The position numbers were made by a program, and so were the translations under genes. Below the pieces are notes generated by a model. That model was not told the DNA's origin. It did not search any database and saw nothing but the letters and a program-made list of their open reading frames with translations. This document shows, one piece after another, positions 47,726-59,700 of a DNA stretch of 64,000 nucleotides; the stretch's first letter is position 1, and each line of letters opens with the position of its first letter. This stretch comes from Gordionus sp. m RMFG-2023 (taxonomy: Eukaryota; Nematomorpha; Gordioida; Chordodea; Parachordodidae), in contig NC_088776.1 in assembly GCF_954871325.1 (NCBI RefSeq), forward strand, positions 51,850,569-51,914,568, given 5' to 3'.

Positions 47726-49442
47726 TATTCGCACCGTCCTAGAATTATTTGAAGAATTAGAAGATAGGGATTTTACCTCGGCCAGTATATATTTAGTTCC
47801 TCCACAAGATTTTATTGAAAGTGAGGAAGACAGTTGGGATGAAGATAAAGATGACCCCATTGACAATCTCACCAGTAGACAATTGCGATCCCAAGCCATC
47901 TTGACTATTAAATCTCGTGATGATATCATGATCTATAATGAAAATATTCCATCATCTAGAAAAACAAACTTAAAATCATCTATAACTTGGGAAAAAACTG
48001 ATTTGAATCCAGATTTTCCTATTTTTCCAACTCATGCGGACTATAATAATGATATGAAGTTTCAAGAACCAATAGATTATTTTGAATTATTCTTCGATAA
48101 TGACGTCTGCCAAGCGTTGGCAAATTATTTTATTTCGTATGCGCGACTCAAAGGCGATCATCTTTTTCAGACCGATGCAAACGAAATAAAATGTTATACG
48201 GCTATTCTGCTTTTATCAGGTTATATCAATGTTCCCCGATGGCGAATGTTATGGGAGACACATTCAGAGACATACAATTGGTTTGTTGCAAATTCTATGA
48301 GCAGAAATCGTTTTGAGCTCTTAAAAAGATATACACAATTATCAGATAATAATAATCCCTTAACAGGCGATAGATTTGGTGCCGTAACACCAATTCTTAG
48401 CCTACTCAATCAAAGGTATCTAAAATATGCCCGAATATCTGAATTCATATCCATCGATGAATCCATGGTACCAAATTACGGCAAGCATAGCGCTTACCAA
48501 TTTCTCAAAGGAAAACACATACACGTTGGTTATAAAATATGGTGTATGTGTAATCCTTCTGGATACTTAATACAATTTATTCCTTATCACGGGAAAGAAA
48601 ATCAACAAAATTTGGATTTGGGGGTTGGGGGATCTGTGGTCATAAAATTGGTATCGTATTTGCCTCCTGGCCTTCCTTACAAAATTTATGCGAATCATTT
48701 TTTTTCTTCAATAAATTTAGCTTATCACCTTAAAAATAAAGGCATTGGTTACACTGGGACTATATTGGCAAATAAAATAGAAAAATGTCCAATTTGTCCC
48801 GAAACTCTAGCCAAATGTGCAAGGGGTAGCTATGATTATCGAACTGATGCAGCACAAGGTCTTGCAATTACCGGATGGAATGATAATCGTCTAGTCATGT
48901 TTATTAGTACAGCTGATGGAATTTTGCCTATAGAAAAAGTCAGCAGATGGGTAAAGATACATAAAACTAGAGAAATGATAGAACAACCCAATGTTGTCGC
49001 AAAATATAATATATATATGGGGGGTGTAGGCCACCTGGATCAGAACATCAAAGAATATCGAGTCGGAGTCAGATCAAATAAATGGTGGTGGCCATTATTT
49101 GGATTTGCACTTGATGCATGTGTAAATAACTCCTGGCATATATACAAAGAATCTAATCCTAAAAAGGAACTCGATTTATTAGGGTTTAGAAGGGCTATCG
49201 TGACAACTTACTTAATGAAGTATGGTAAAATACCAGCCTCAGCGGCACTAAAATTTCCCAGAACCTTAAATTCACGTGTTCCAAACAGTGTGAGATTTGA
49301 TAGAGATGGTCATTGGCTAATATCATCTGATAAACAGAATAGATGCGCCTTATGTAGGAAAAACTCTCGATTAGTATGTGAGAAATGCAGGGTAAATTTA
49401 CATATAGCCTGCGCTAAAACATATCATAGTCAATGTGAATAA
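47726..49442 (+). CDS. piggyBac transposase-derived protein (PGBD-like), probably catalytically inactive
   Basis: The frame is unbroken from an acceptor-like site (ctgcaag, 47719-47725) to TAA at 49440-49442, giving 571 codons. The first in-frame ATG is at 47928, but the 67 upstream codons look coding and match the usual acidic piggyBac N terminus (VPPQDF, ESEEDSWDED, IDNLTSRQL). So a start exon probably lies upstream. The DDE-fold segments are ISIDESMVPNYGKHS, PYKIYANHFFSSINLAYHL, YNIYMGGVGHLDQ and SNKWWWPLFGFALDACVNNS. A C-terminal Cys-rich finger follows (CALCRKN...CEKCRVNLHIAC). Of the three catalytic Asp of the family the first is kept (48456), the second is Asn (48693, in the DNFFTS position) and the third Gly (49029, in GGVD). 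An otherwise intact frame with a broken active site fits either a domesticated gene or a recently dead copy. No TTAA-flanked ends were identified. Confidence 0.9.
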
Positions 49443-49469
49443 TATCTTATCTCTATTACCTCATTGTAT

Positions 49470-49475
49470 AATAAA
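49470..49475 (+). promoter_or_regulatory. Candidate poly(A) signal of the piggyBac-derived gene
   Basis: AATAAA starts 28 bp after the stop codon and is followed by T-rich sequence (TTAATTATATTTATCTGTCTT region). The spacing suits a short 3' UTR, though the hexamer is frequent in such A+T-rich DNA. Confidence 0.35.
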
Positions 49476-50311
49476 TGCGTTAGATATTATTAATTATATT
49501 TATCTGTCTTGAATGTCTACAATTATATTTTTCTCTAGAAAATACGATACATGACCCTTCAATTAATAATTTTAAATTAGACTCTAAACATTAAAAATAA
49601 AGAAAATATTTTTAAAAAAATTAAGCGGGAAAATGGGTTGGGCAAAAATTGGTATATTATACCTTGAAAAAATTTATTGTATATAACATATAACAGAGTT
49701 TAAGGCTTTATATTTTTATCGTCGAAATTGTAATGTTATCGATCATTGCAATATTACTTTTTATAATTATATAGTCACACCATCTCTCATATTTATATAT
49801 GTCATATTGGGATATGGAATTCATTGGGTTTCGGAATCTCCGAACTTTAGATAATTATTGAGAGCGATTTTTAAATCTTAAAAATTTTATTTGACGGGGG
49901 AATATATATTCCAACAAGTACAGAGTATCTATACTTGTAATTTTATTACATTTTTGCCGATTAGGATTGAAATGTTTTTTAATATAGATTTTTCATATAA
50001 ATAAACAAGGTATATCGAAAATTATCCGAATTTTATAAGGTAGATAGTCTGGACATGCTAGAATACATTTCCGGTAAAAAATTAGATTATTCAAATAAAA
50101 AATCTGCTTCAGTAAATGATATAAAGTTGAAAGATTCTAAATCCTCATGAATTCCATATCCTAATAATATATACCTCACTTTATCGCAAAATGTATTTAT
50201 TTTCAGAAATTTAGTAATGAAAAGTCAGTATGTTTCTAAAAAAAGGTAGAGATTTACCGGTACCATTTCTTTAGCCGCTCCGATACGAAAGAATAATAAT
50301 ATAGTATATAT

Positions 50312-50720
50312 CAGAGACCTGCGGAAGTCGAAATTTTAGGCCCTGCCCTGCCAAATTATTCGGAGATTTAAAAAATTATTCATTTTTAAGCTTGATCCTA
50401 ATTTTAATTTTAATCATTTTATGGCCCGGACAAAATTTATTAATAAAAATTTGTTTATTTTCAATAATTTTGGCTATTTTTTGCTAATCGTTACAATAGA
50501 AAATTTAAAATATGAGCAATAAATGAATATTAAATGCTCCATTATAAAGCTTTCCCACTGATAAATGGATATAATTTTTTTGTTAAAAGAATAAAAATAG
50601 GCCCAGCCCGGGTTTTTGATCTTCTTAAATTTCTATCTCCCGCTCAGATTTCAATTTTTTATCTTTAAGTCCTGCTCTTTTTTGAAAAAAATTTTTAAGG
50701 CCAACCCTGGGTATTTTTAA
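50312..50720. repeat. C/G-rich repeat with CAGAGACCTGCGG end
   Basis: CAGAGACCTGCGG begins the block, followed by GGCCCTGCCCTGCC, GGCCCAGCCCGGGT and GCCAACCCTGGGT. It is the same class as 35085-35240 and 38098-38405. The right terminus was not found. Confidence 0.5.
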
Positions 50721-51403
50721 ACACTTTTAGAGTAAGGTTATTGAAGAACCTCATCCCTTAGACCGTTGTTTCACCTTATTATATTTAAAATCAAAATATA
50801 ACCGTTTTTTTCTGCTATACTTTTATATACTGGCCTTTTAAAATAAAATTAACAAAATATTTACTTTCAACCAAACTGTTTAACATCAAAATTAATATTA
50901 TTAAAACACTGTCATATTGGGTTAGTTATTTGGAGGGAATGAAAAAATTTATAAAAGGGAAGGGGCAAGTAATACAATATCATCAAAATTATTATTTCCT
51001 TGGTTTTATATGAATTAGTTTTGTTTGGGTTTTTTATATAAAAGTGTGAGAAACCTATATGCATATGATATAATAGTCTATGATTAAATTTAATGATTGC
51101 TAAAAGTTATATGATTATTACTTAGATTTAAGGAGTTGGACAAGTAAAAAAATGAGTTTAAAATTTTTTTTTTTATAAATAATATGTTGAACGAAATATA
51201 TAAAAAAATATTATTTAAAATAAAGAGTATTGTTAAATGCTATTGCTAGGAATATTTAATTATAATTTTTCTAAATTTAGTTGAAATTTTTTGCAATGAG
51301 TAAAATATCGGAAAATAGATATGGATAAGATCACAAGGAAAACAAAAATTAGTTATTTTGTAAATTATAATTTTTTTCAATGAAATATATTAGGTTATAA
51401 AAG

Positions 51404-51506
51404 GAAATTTCCGAGCAAAATAGGGAATTTGTTGAAGAAAATTCACGTGAAATTTTTTATTATTTCTTTGGAAATTTATCATCCTTTGCATCACTAGTTA
51501 TAGCAG
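51404..51506 (+). CDS. Candidate exon, possibly 5' part of the DM13 gene
   Basis: An acceptor-like TATAAAAG precedes an open segment reading EISEQNREFVEENSREIFYY and then FFGNLSSFASLVIA, ending at a donor-like GCAG/GTTTGT. Its end phase (one base) matches the start phase of the DM13 exon at 52404, where the joint codon would be GAT. The hydrophobic second half could be a signal peptide or membrane segment just before the DM13 domain. No in-frame ATG is present, so another exon would be required. It rests on open frame, splice-like borders and phase only. Confidence 0.28.
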
Positions 51507-52132
51507 GTTTGTAATTTCTATAACCAAATTTAATTTTCGATGCGCAAAATGTTAAAATAAAATGATATGCCCATAATTATCTATTTTATCTGTATATGTA
51601 TATGTGGATTAATATCAGATGAACTTATTTAATCGTTTGACATTTAATATAATATCCGGATTAACTTTTTGAATGATATTAGAAATATCAATTTTTGAAT
51701 AGAGTTGCATTTTAAAAATCCATCTCATAAATAAACTTTAATTTTATAACAAGTGTTTAAAGTGACCTGGGGGGGGGGGGGATTTGCCTCCATATATTGG
51801 AAATAGGTATTTTCTAGAGTAATATAAATATCTTGAGTATAATGGAGTAATCTCCACTGTGTTGCCTCCATATTATTTTCTCTCCACTCTGGATTCAATT
51901 GAGAGGTAGATCCGATTGGCTCCCCTTAAATTCTGACAGGGGATAAATAATTTTTTAAGTTTATTAATAGGAGTATACGTACGATTTCACCGATTATATA
52001 TTTTTTTTTAAATACTCAGTTATTATGATAAATCCGGGATTATTGATGATTTATTTTAAAAATTTATTCTAAAAAATATCTGGGTCTCCTTGCCTTAAAC
52101 AAATAGTGGAACCAAATGAGTGCTTCTCTTTC

Positions 52133-52197
52133 ATATGATATCGATATTTCCAACTTTAATATGATATCGATGTTTGCAACTATATGATATCGATGTA
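52133..52197. repeat. Three copies of ATATGATATCGAT
   Basis: ATATGATATCGAT recurs at about 26-bp and 22-bp spacing with C/T-rich words between. The 13-base core contains the palindrome ATATCGAT-like GATATC. No function can be assigned. Confidence 0.6.
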
Positions 52198-52403
52198 TTC
52201 TTTAATACATTTTATAATTAAATTTACATATGAATGAAGGGAAGGTAGTTGTTTTTATATACCTTACAGGGGTAGGGAATAAAAAAGTTGGGAGTAGGAA
52301 GTATGTATCATACCAGTTAAAAAAAAGCTATTTCCAAATATTGCTTAATAGTTTCTTGAATTCTTTAATTGTTTAAAATTAATTAAAAATTTTTTGTTTT
52401 TAG

Positions 52404-55400
52404 ATATAAATGCTCAAATATCTTGGTCTTATAGTTCTTTACCCAAAGACAGATACTTGGGAAATCTAACTAAGAATAATAAATTTTATATTTATGGTGA
52501 CGTTTATAGCAGAGGGGAAGACACACTTATTATTAAAAACTTTATATACGATGGCACGACACCTTACAGAGCTCCACGTAATATATACTCTTACCTATTT
52601 AAATTTTATATTTGCTAAAAATATAATAATTCTTGTTATTTTATACTATAGATTAATAAATGTAAGATGGCTCGTTATCCTTTTACCTAATGTTAAAAAA
52701 ATGTATAGTCAAATTTTAACTATCTTAAGATATAAATGGCGTTGGACATCCATAAATACTTTATTAAAAATATTAAAAATTAAATTATCGTAGAGTTAAA
52801 GAGAATAGGATGCATATTAGAGGCCCGTTTCAAGCTACACCCACTTGGAGGCGGGGGCAGACTAAAACTTTGGAGAGGCAGTTAAGAAATTTTTTAAACA
52901 CCAAAGAACGAATATTTTAGTTATTTGAACACAAAAATGAAATATACGATTTTATTTGAGAAATACCACATATAAAAATATAAATGATCAAATATATTTA
53001 TAAAATTAGATGGAAGATAAAATAAGTCCGATGTTCTATAAATGTACGTTAACATTCTATGCAATCAATTTGTGGGGGAAATGCGGTTCCACGTCAAATA
53101 GTATCTGGTAACCTATTTATAGAAAAGAATTTTAATACTGTTTTAAAGGTCAGAGTATTCAACAAATTAGGCTTACTATTAACTTGAGACAAACGGAATG
53201 ATTGAGTAGATAATTATAAACTTAAAAACGGGCTATTAGACAGCAAGAGAGAGCTCCGGTCTATTAGTCACCAAGAGAGAGATCAGACTATAACATAGTA
53301 CAATGGGGCGTTTGCTAGCATAGTTATTCCTGGAAGACGATTTAAAAACCTGTTCAGATTAAAGATCAGATACTAAGTATACACAAGGCAGATGTTTGAC
53401 AATATTGAAATCCAACCATACTAACACATGAGGTAGTTTTTATGTTATGAATCTGTTTGAGAGGAAAACAAAATCCATAAAGATGAGAGAGTGAAGACAA
53501 TCAGATAGTTATTAAAAAAATTGTAACTTCCTTTATAATAATGGAAAATGATAAAGAGCATATCAGTTGCGGAGGATACGAGTGAATAAAGAGGTAACGA
53601 AGTTGAATAATGAACCAAGACTATCGGAGAGCAAGAAAATTTTTAGAGATGTTGCTATTGATTATATGTATGAAATGAATGTTCTGGGGAAATAAGTTAT
53701 GAAGTTCCGTATTTGTTGGATATATAGACTATTAAAGGATTTCTTATTAAATTAATATTATATGCCAACACGCAGTATGTGCAATGCACAGTTGAAAGAA
53801 TAAAATGCAAAGCAATTAAATGCAATATTCCTCGATAAATAAATATTCTACTTGAAATAAGTAATGCAAATCGGATAAGTGAGAATTATCGGACGAATAC
53901 GAGGGTTTTAAATTCCTTTTATATTCGAATAGTGTAAAATAATATCGGAGAAGATTTATTTAATTATAAAATATTTATTTTATATACAATAGTCCCATGG
54001 CATGTCCTTTTATTCTTTATTTAATAATCCACCAGCATACGCTAATCATTCGCCAATATCAAATATACTATAACCCTACTAGCCAACATCTGGTTTTTAT
54101 TCCCTCTTTCTAATATATTATCCTATCGAAGATAATTAACCACACAAACTTAATGACAAAGAAGAAGGGTAATCAAGGAAAGTTTGGGGAAACCATTTGC
54201 ATAGTTAATTTGTTATGATGGGTGGGATGTGAGCTAGCGGGTTTATATATTAGATAAAGAGGAATGCCTGATGTGGGCAAGTGGGATTATAATATGAGAT
54301 ATGAGAGATATCAAAAATTTATATATTCAAAAATGAATACGAATTAATAAAATTTAGTTTTGTATTTAACTTGAATTATTTGCTTTTCAGGCACATTATA
54401 AAACAATTTTTGTAACTTCTTTTATATAACACATCTAATTAAAAAATTAAGGGAACATGATTATTAATTAAAATATAATGTATATTAATTTAATTAGAAA
54501 TGCCTAGCCAACTTATAAGGCATAGATATCTTATTGTTTCTTCCTTAATAAAGCATGCGATTCTTTGACAGTAAACTAGTTCCAACTAAGGTAAGCTTTT
54601 CACAAGTTGTTGATAAATACATTGTTAACAATTTCATCTGTCAGTTGATAGGTTATTAATAAAAATGAGAAATGAATTAAATTTATTAAACAAAATTAAC
54701 AAAAGTTCCGAATAATTATCTATTCGTATTCAATAAAAATTTATTATTCGTAATCATTATTAATCGATTTTGAGTATTAAAACCCTGATACTTTATCTAT
54801 TTCAATTATTTAATTTGAGCAATAGGTTAAGATCCAATTTTCTAAAATAATATAGGACATAGCTCCTTGTAGATGTTCAGCGCCATTTTCAAAATGTAAA
54901 AATCTAAAATTTGAATGAGCTATCATTTATTTATATCTACTAATATTAGAATTTGAAGAACTCAATGATAATATTAAGAGTAACCCAGATTGACTAATCA
55001 TTTATTAAAGGTACATGGTAATTAACGATAATAGCCAACTCAAGGAATCTGCAACTCAAGGAAATTTTTTAATTAGAGGAAATATATACAAAGATAAACA
55101 AATAAATAGATTTAAAGGTTAGAAAGATATCGGTTAGGATTAATTGTAAAGGGTAAGATATATTAAAGAAGGTTCTTAATATAATATGATCATATTTTTT
55201 AATAACTTGACAAATCTGACAGATCATCTGATTAAAAATAATTTCCTTGAGTGGGTCGTAATCAACTATAGAAGTTATTTTGGGATGCACACTAAATAAC
55301 ATTCATCGCTAAAAAATTTTCTTTTTAAATTCTAAAAAATATAGTATGATAAATTATAATAATTTTTTAGAATAAAAAGTGCACACCAAAATGGCACATA

Positions 55401-56202
55401 TAGTTGATTCTAATATACGTCACTTTTAATAGGCATATCACTCCCCTTCCCATAGGAAAGGGAGTAGTTTTTAAAACTGTGGTTGTGATTCCTTTTTAAA
55501 TAATTTTAGTTTCCCACTTTTTAGGTGAAGGAAGCTGAATAAGGCATAGGTTCTTAAGGATCAGTTATCTATATCATAAGTCTATGCTATGGAGATAATC
55601 ATAATTAGTTTAAAATAATTTTTTCGAAGACTGATATATTTTCAAGATCCCCCTCCCCACCATTAGTTGCGCTATGATTTTTATGTGCCATTTTTATCAT
55701 ATAAATCTTAGTTAAGATAATTTTTATAATGATATTAATATTATCTTTATCTTTCATAGTTCCAAGATTTCTAATAGGCTTAAAGAAACGTGTAACTAAT
55801 AGTTTTGTGGACTACCCACCAAGTATATCCAATCATCCAAATGTCAAAGATGGGCTAGTAATTCCGAATGAAATAGGAGTGTAAGCTTAAAATATATATC
55901 CCTACGTTTTCTTTTTTATGTAAACAGGTTTAAATAAGTTGCTGTATTTTTATACCATGATCTTTTTTATATACATTTATTTTTTTAAAAATATATCTTT
56001 TATATTTTATAAACATATAGGATAAATTCGCCTTAACATATACATGCATTTTCATTGAATTTTTTTTTACATACACTGTGTAATACATAGTTTAGATACA
56101 TTTCGATTGAAATATGAAACCCAAGAGCTGGCATTGCCGCTGCCATACGGTATTCGTGTAAGCAATTTAAAATGGCTATCCATATTCAGCTTAGAATATG
56201 GG
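52404..56202 (+). CDS. DM13-domain protein, internal exons (partial gene)
   Basis: Three exons join in phase: 52404-52577, 55760-55880 and 56091-56202. Each has an AG acceptor and a GT donor (GTAATA, GTAAGC, GTAAAC). The first encodes YLGNLTKNNKFYIYGDVYSR followed by GEDTLIIKNFIYDGT. The second has PRFLIGL and ends DGLVIPNEIG. The third reads LALPLPYGIRVSNLKWLSIF. Together this follows the DM13 pattern: G-x-L...V-x-G-x-V...TL-x-I-x-x-F-x-YDG, then IP-x-E-x-G, then L-x-LP-x-G-x-x-x-x-x-x-WLS. DM13 domains occur in extracellular or secreted animal proteins such as Skeletor, often beside DOMON domains, and have been proposed to take part in redox chemistry. Start, stop and other domains were not found. 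The gene's 3' exons may be absent or lie in 56203-56760. Confidence 0.72.
52578..55759. other. First intron of the DM13 gene as modelled
   Basis: Mostly A+T-rich sequence. The patch 52810-52900 (AGAGGCCCGTTTCAAGC, GGAGGCGGGGGCAG) resembles a repeat end. Around 53235-53290 CAAGAGAGAG occurs twice with GTCTATTAG between. No other exon, RNA gene or element was recognised. Confidence 0.4.
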
Positions 56203-56760
56203 GTAAACATTAATAATACATGATATAACATGGCACTAAAACCTATATTATTTAAAAAATATTTACAAAATTAACAATATTGGGCATGGGCATTAAAAAT
56301 AGTGGTTTGAATTAAAGTTAAATTATTTTGATTAAAATGTAGGATTTAAAAAAATAATATTTTTGTTTAATATTTGTATTTTATAAAAAAATAGACACCA
56401 TATGCAACAATTTACTTCCCATAAGAAACATACAAAAGAGCTTATCTTATTATAACTTAATTGTAGATGTACATATATATTTAATTAATATTACCAATAT
56501 CGCGAACCATTTATTTATTTGCAAATAATTCTTTATACTTCACATATATGTAAATTATATAAACTGTAAATAAATAAAATTGAATAATATATTTTTAGAA
56601 TTATGTTACCTTACTACCTCGAGCTTTAAAATTTTTCTTTAATTTTTAAAATAGACCAATCGATTTGCGGTGTGAAATCACATTTCTTACCAATAAATAT
56701 TATAGCGGAATACCTTTTTGCGATAATTAAATATATTCAAAATTTCTATTTCTTAATTCA
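56203..56760. other. Sequence between the DM13 exons and the EB1 start codon
   Basis: A+T-rich, with a less A+T-rich patch at 56600-56720 that contains an acceptor-like AAAATAG followed by six codons and a stop. It could be the end of the DM13 gene or the EB1 5' UTR. Neither is supported strongly. Confidence 0.35.
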
Positions 56761-59700
56761 ATGACAGCAATTAATGTTTATGCGACTAGTTGTACCACAG
56801 ACAATTTAAGTAGACATGAAATGCTTACTTGGGTCAATGAATGCATACAAAGCCATTTTATAAAAATAGAGCAGCTCTGCAGTGCTACAGCGTATTGTAA
56901 TTTTATTGATATGCTTTTCCCAGGTTTAACTTTATTTAGAATATATCAAGTAAAATTTTGTTAATTAGAAAATTACACCTTTATTTTGTATTATTAAATA
57001 TTATTTTTGTTTCATAATATAGGTTCTATCAATCTGAAAAAGGTTAAATTTACTGCTGCTTTAGAGCATGAATATATCCAAAATTTTAAACAATTACAAG
57101 CAGCTTTTAAAAAGTTAAATGTTGACAAGGTTTACATCTATATATAACTAATATTTATATACAAATGATTTCATAGTTTGGATAAATTTTTATTATAATC
57201 AGCACAAAATTAAAAATTCTTAATTAGAGAAATATTTTTATGTAGTTTCATGTTTTAATAATGTATAACTATTTTAATTGATTTTGTTGTATTATTACAA
57301 TATTTTCTTAATTTTATTCATTTAGTTTTGTTTTTTAATTATCAGTTGCACTAAAATATATTTTATGGAGGTTTTTTAAAAAATATTTACATTAATTTGA
57401 ATATTTTTTTTATATTAATATGTTAAGGTATACTTCTTCTTCTTAAAATTTATAAAAAACTTAATGATATATTTTTTATAATTTAATATATTTTTAGTTG
57501 AAATTATATCATTATAAATCTATTTTTTGAAAAATTGATTTTTTTTTGGTAAGATAGTGTTGACAATTACTTTAATTTTGGGGTTTATAAAAAATGGTTA
57601 TATCAAATTTAGCTAAACTAATATTACCTAAACCTCAAGATTTTTGCTAAACTAAAACATTGATTTATCTAGCTATCTTTTAAAAATTGGTTATGTTGAG
57701 ATTTTTAACAAAACTAGTTAGGACAATTAACTTTAAAAATAAAAAGATTTAATTTTTCTGGTATCTCTAGGTTTAAATTCTAATATAGTTGTTTTTAAAT
57801 TAATTTTCTATAAATAGAATAGTAAACACTCATTGATATGATTGTTGTCATAATTTTACCAATTAAATGGGAAAAAATGTTTAGAACAATTATTCCAAAA
57901 AAACAATAATTATGTAAAAATAATGTTTTTTCCAATAAATTGATAAATTTTATATTAGAATCTTTAATTTTTTCATATTATATAAAAATTATCTTTAAGA
58001 ATTGTATCAGGTGTCATGGAAAGTCTTGATGAACCATTATGATTATTCGAACCATAACCAAACCATTATTATAAAATCTCTAAAGTAGAGCTAACTCAAC
58101 CATTTAAAATACTAAGAACTATTTTAAAAATATATTTAATTTATTTATTATAAATGATTAGCATAATCTTAAGTATAAAAGTATAGATTTATATGTGATT
58201 ATATGTCACTTAATTTTTTATGTTATATAAGTTTTATAATAAAATAAAGCAGTAATGAGAACCCTCCTTCTAAAAAAATGTGTTCGGGTTTGGGTTCAGT
58301 GAAAAATCTCTGAACCTGGTTAGGGTTCAAGTGGGTACAGGGTTCGGAGACCAGAAAAATAATGACTTATTAAACATCATTTTTTTAAAAAAAATTTATT
58401 TTAATTAGTATCACCATAAAAATAATTTATCATCATAATTATAATACTACAATACAATTTAAAAATTTACTATATATAACAAAAATAATTACACGAAAAA
58501 ATGATCCAAAAATGTTTTTTAAAATTAAAATATAAATATTATAAAATTTAAAAAAAAAGCTTGAACCCTAAATTTAAAAAAGGGTTTGGGTTTGAGTTCA
58601 GCAAAACATTGAGGGTTTGGGTTCGGGTTCTCGTCCCTGAAATAAAGTAATTTATTTTCTTTAATTTTTATTTAATATTTATTCAAAAAATTTTTTAAAT
58701 ATATTATTATGGGCCAATACAAAATATATTTTATAATTAATTTAAAAAAAAAGCCGATATGAATTTCTAATCTGAAACAAACTGATATAAATTTATTCAA
58801 AAATAACTAGAACGGAACTAGATAGTTTAACTAAAAACCAGAATGGAACTAAACTATTATACATAATGAAGTAAGTTACTAGCTTATTCAACTGAAGATT
58901 TTCTAAAAATTTCTAACATAAGCTGAAAAGTAAGATTCTATTTAAAATGAACAAAAAAGGAGAAAATTCTATCTACATTTAAAAAAAGTAACTCTACCTA
59001 AAATTTACAAAAAAGGATCACATCTAAAAAAAACTCAAATTTTTTTAAGGGACTTTACCTCATAACGATGCTACTGGCATATTGGTTCAAAAATGTTGTT
59101 AAACGGCTCGATTTAGTTGATTTTAAATTAAGATTTTCACCAAAATAATATTACATAAGCCTCAATAGATGTCCAAATCTTTCTGCCATCTATGAGCAAA
59201 ATCTCCACGCTTGCATAATATTGTTTGCTAAAATAATGGGTTAGCCACTTTTAAAAATCGAGCAGCTTAACAACACTTGGTTCTATACCCCGAACTGTAC
59301 CATATTTTTATGTTAATTTTATAAATTAATTAATAAAATATGAGAAATTATTTGGTAAAATTAATTTTTTTAGATGAATTTTAAGGAAAAAAAATTGCTT
59401 ATCAGTCAATTTAAAATTTGATTTTATTCTATCTTTAGAAATACAGAATTAAGTCTATATATTTTAACTTAAATTTATGAAATTTGTTCTATCTTTACAA
59501 GATTTTAAGTGAAATTCCCTTGTAAACTATGCGTTATATATTAAAATTTGCCCCCATATTATTTTCAACTATATCTCAAAAAAATATTTTTTTATTTCTC
59601 ACCGTTTTATTTCCCACCGTTTTATTTCCCATAGAACATAGAATAGCTACTTCTATTTTTCAAGATTTATTCATTAGCTACACGCAATTTTTTTAACTAA

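Larger units (their letters stand above)
49476..52403. other. A+T-rich spacer between the piggyBac-derived and DM13 genes
   Basis: It contains a C/G-rich repeat (50312-50720), a candidate exon (51404-51506), a G-run (about 51769-51781) and a short ATATGATATCGAT repeat (52133-52197). The 5' exons of the DM13 gene should be here or further left, but none was established. Confidence 0.4.

Noticed and set aside
47711-47929. Minus-strand 72-codon frame at the 5' end of the piggyBac-derived gene
   Set aside because: Antisense shadow of the conserved acidic N-terminal region on the plus strand.
56655-56680. Possible last exon of the DM13 gene after the acceptor-like AAAATAG
   Set aside because: It would add only six codons and does not restore the expected V-x-FG end of the domain; equally likely EB1 5' UTR.
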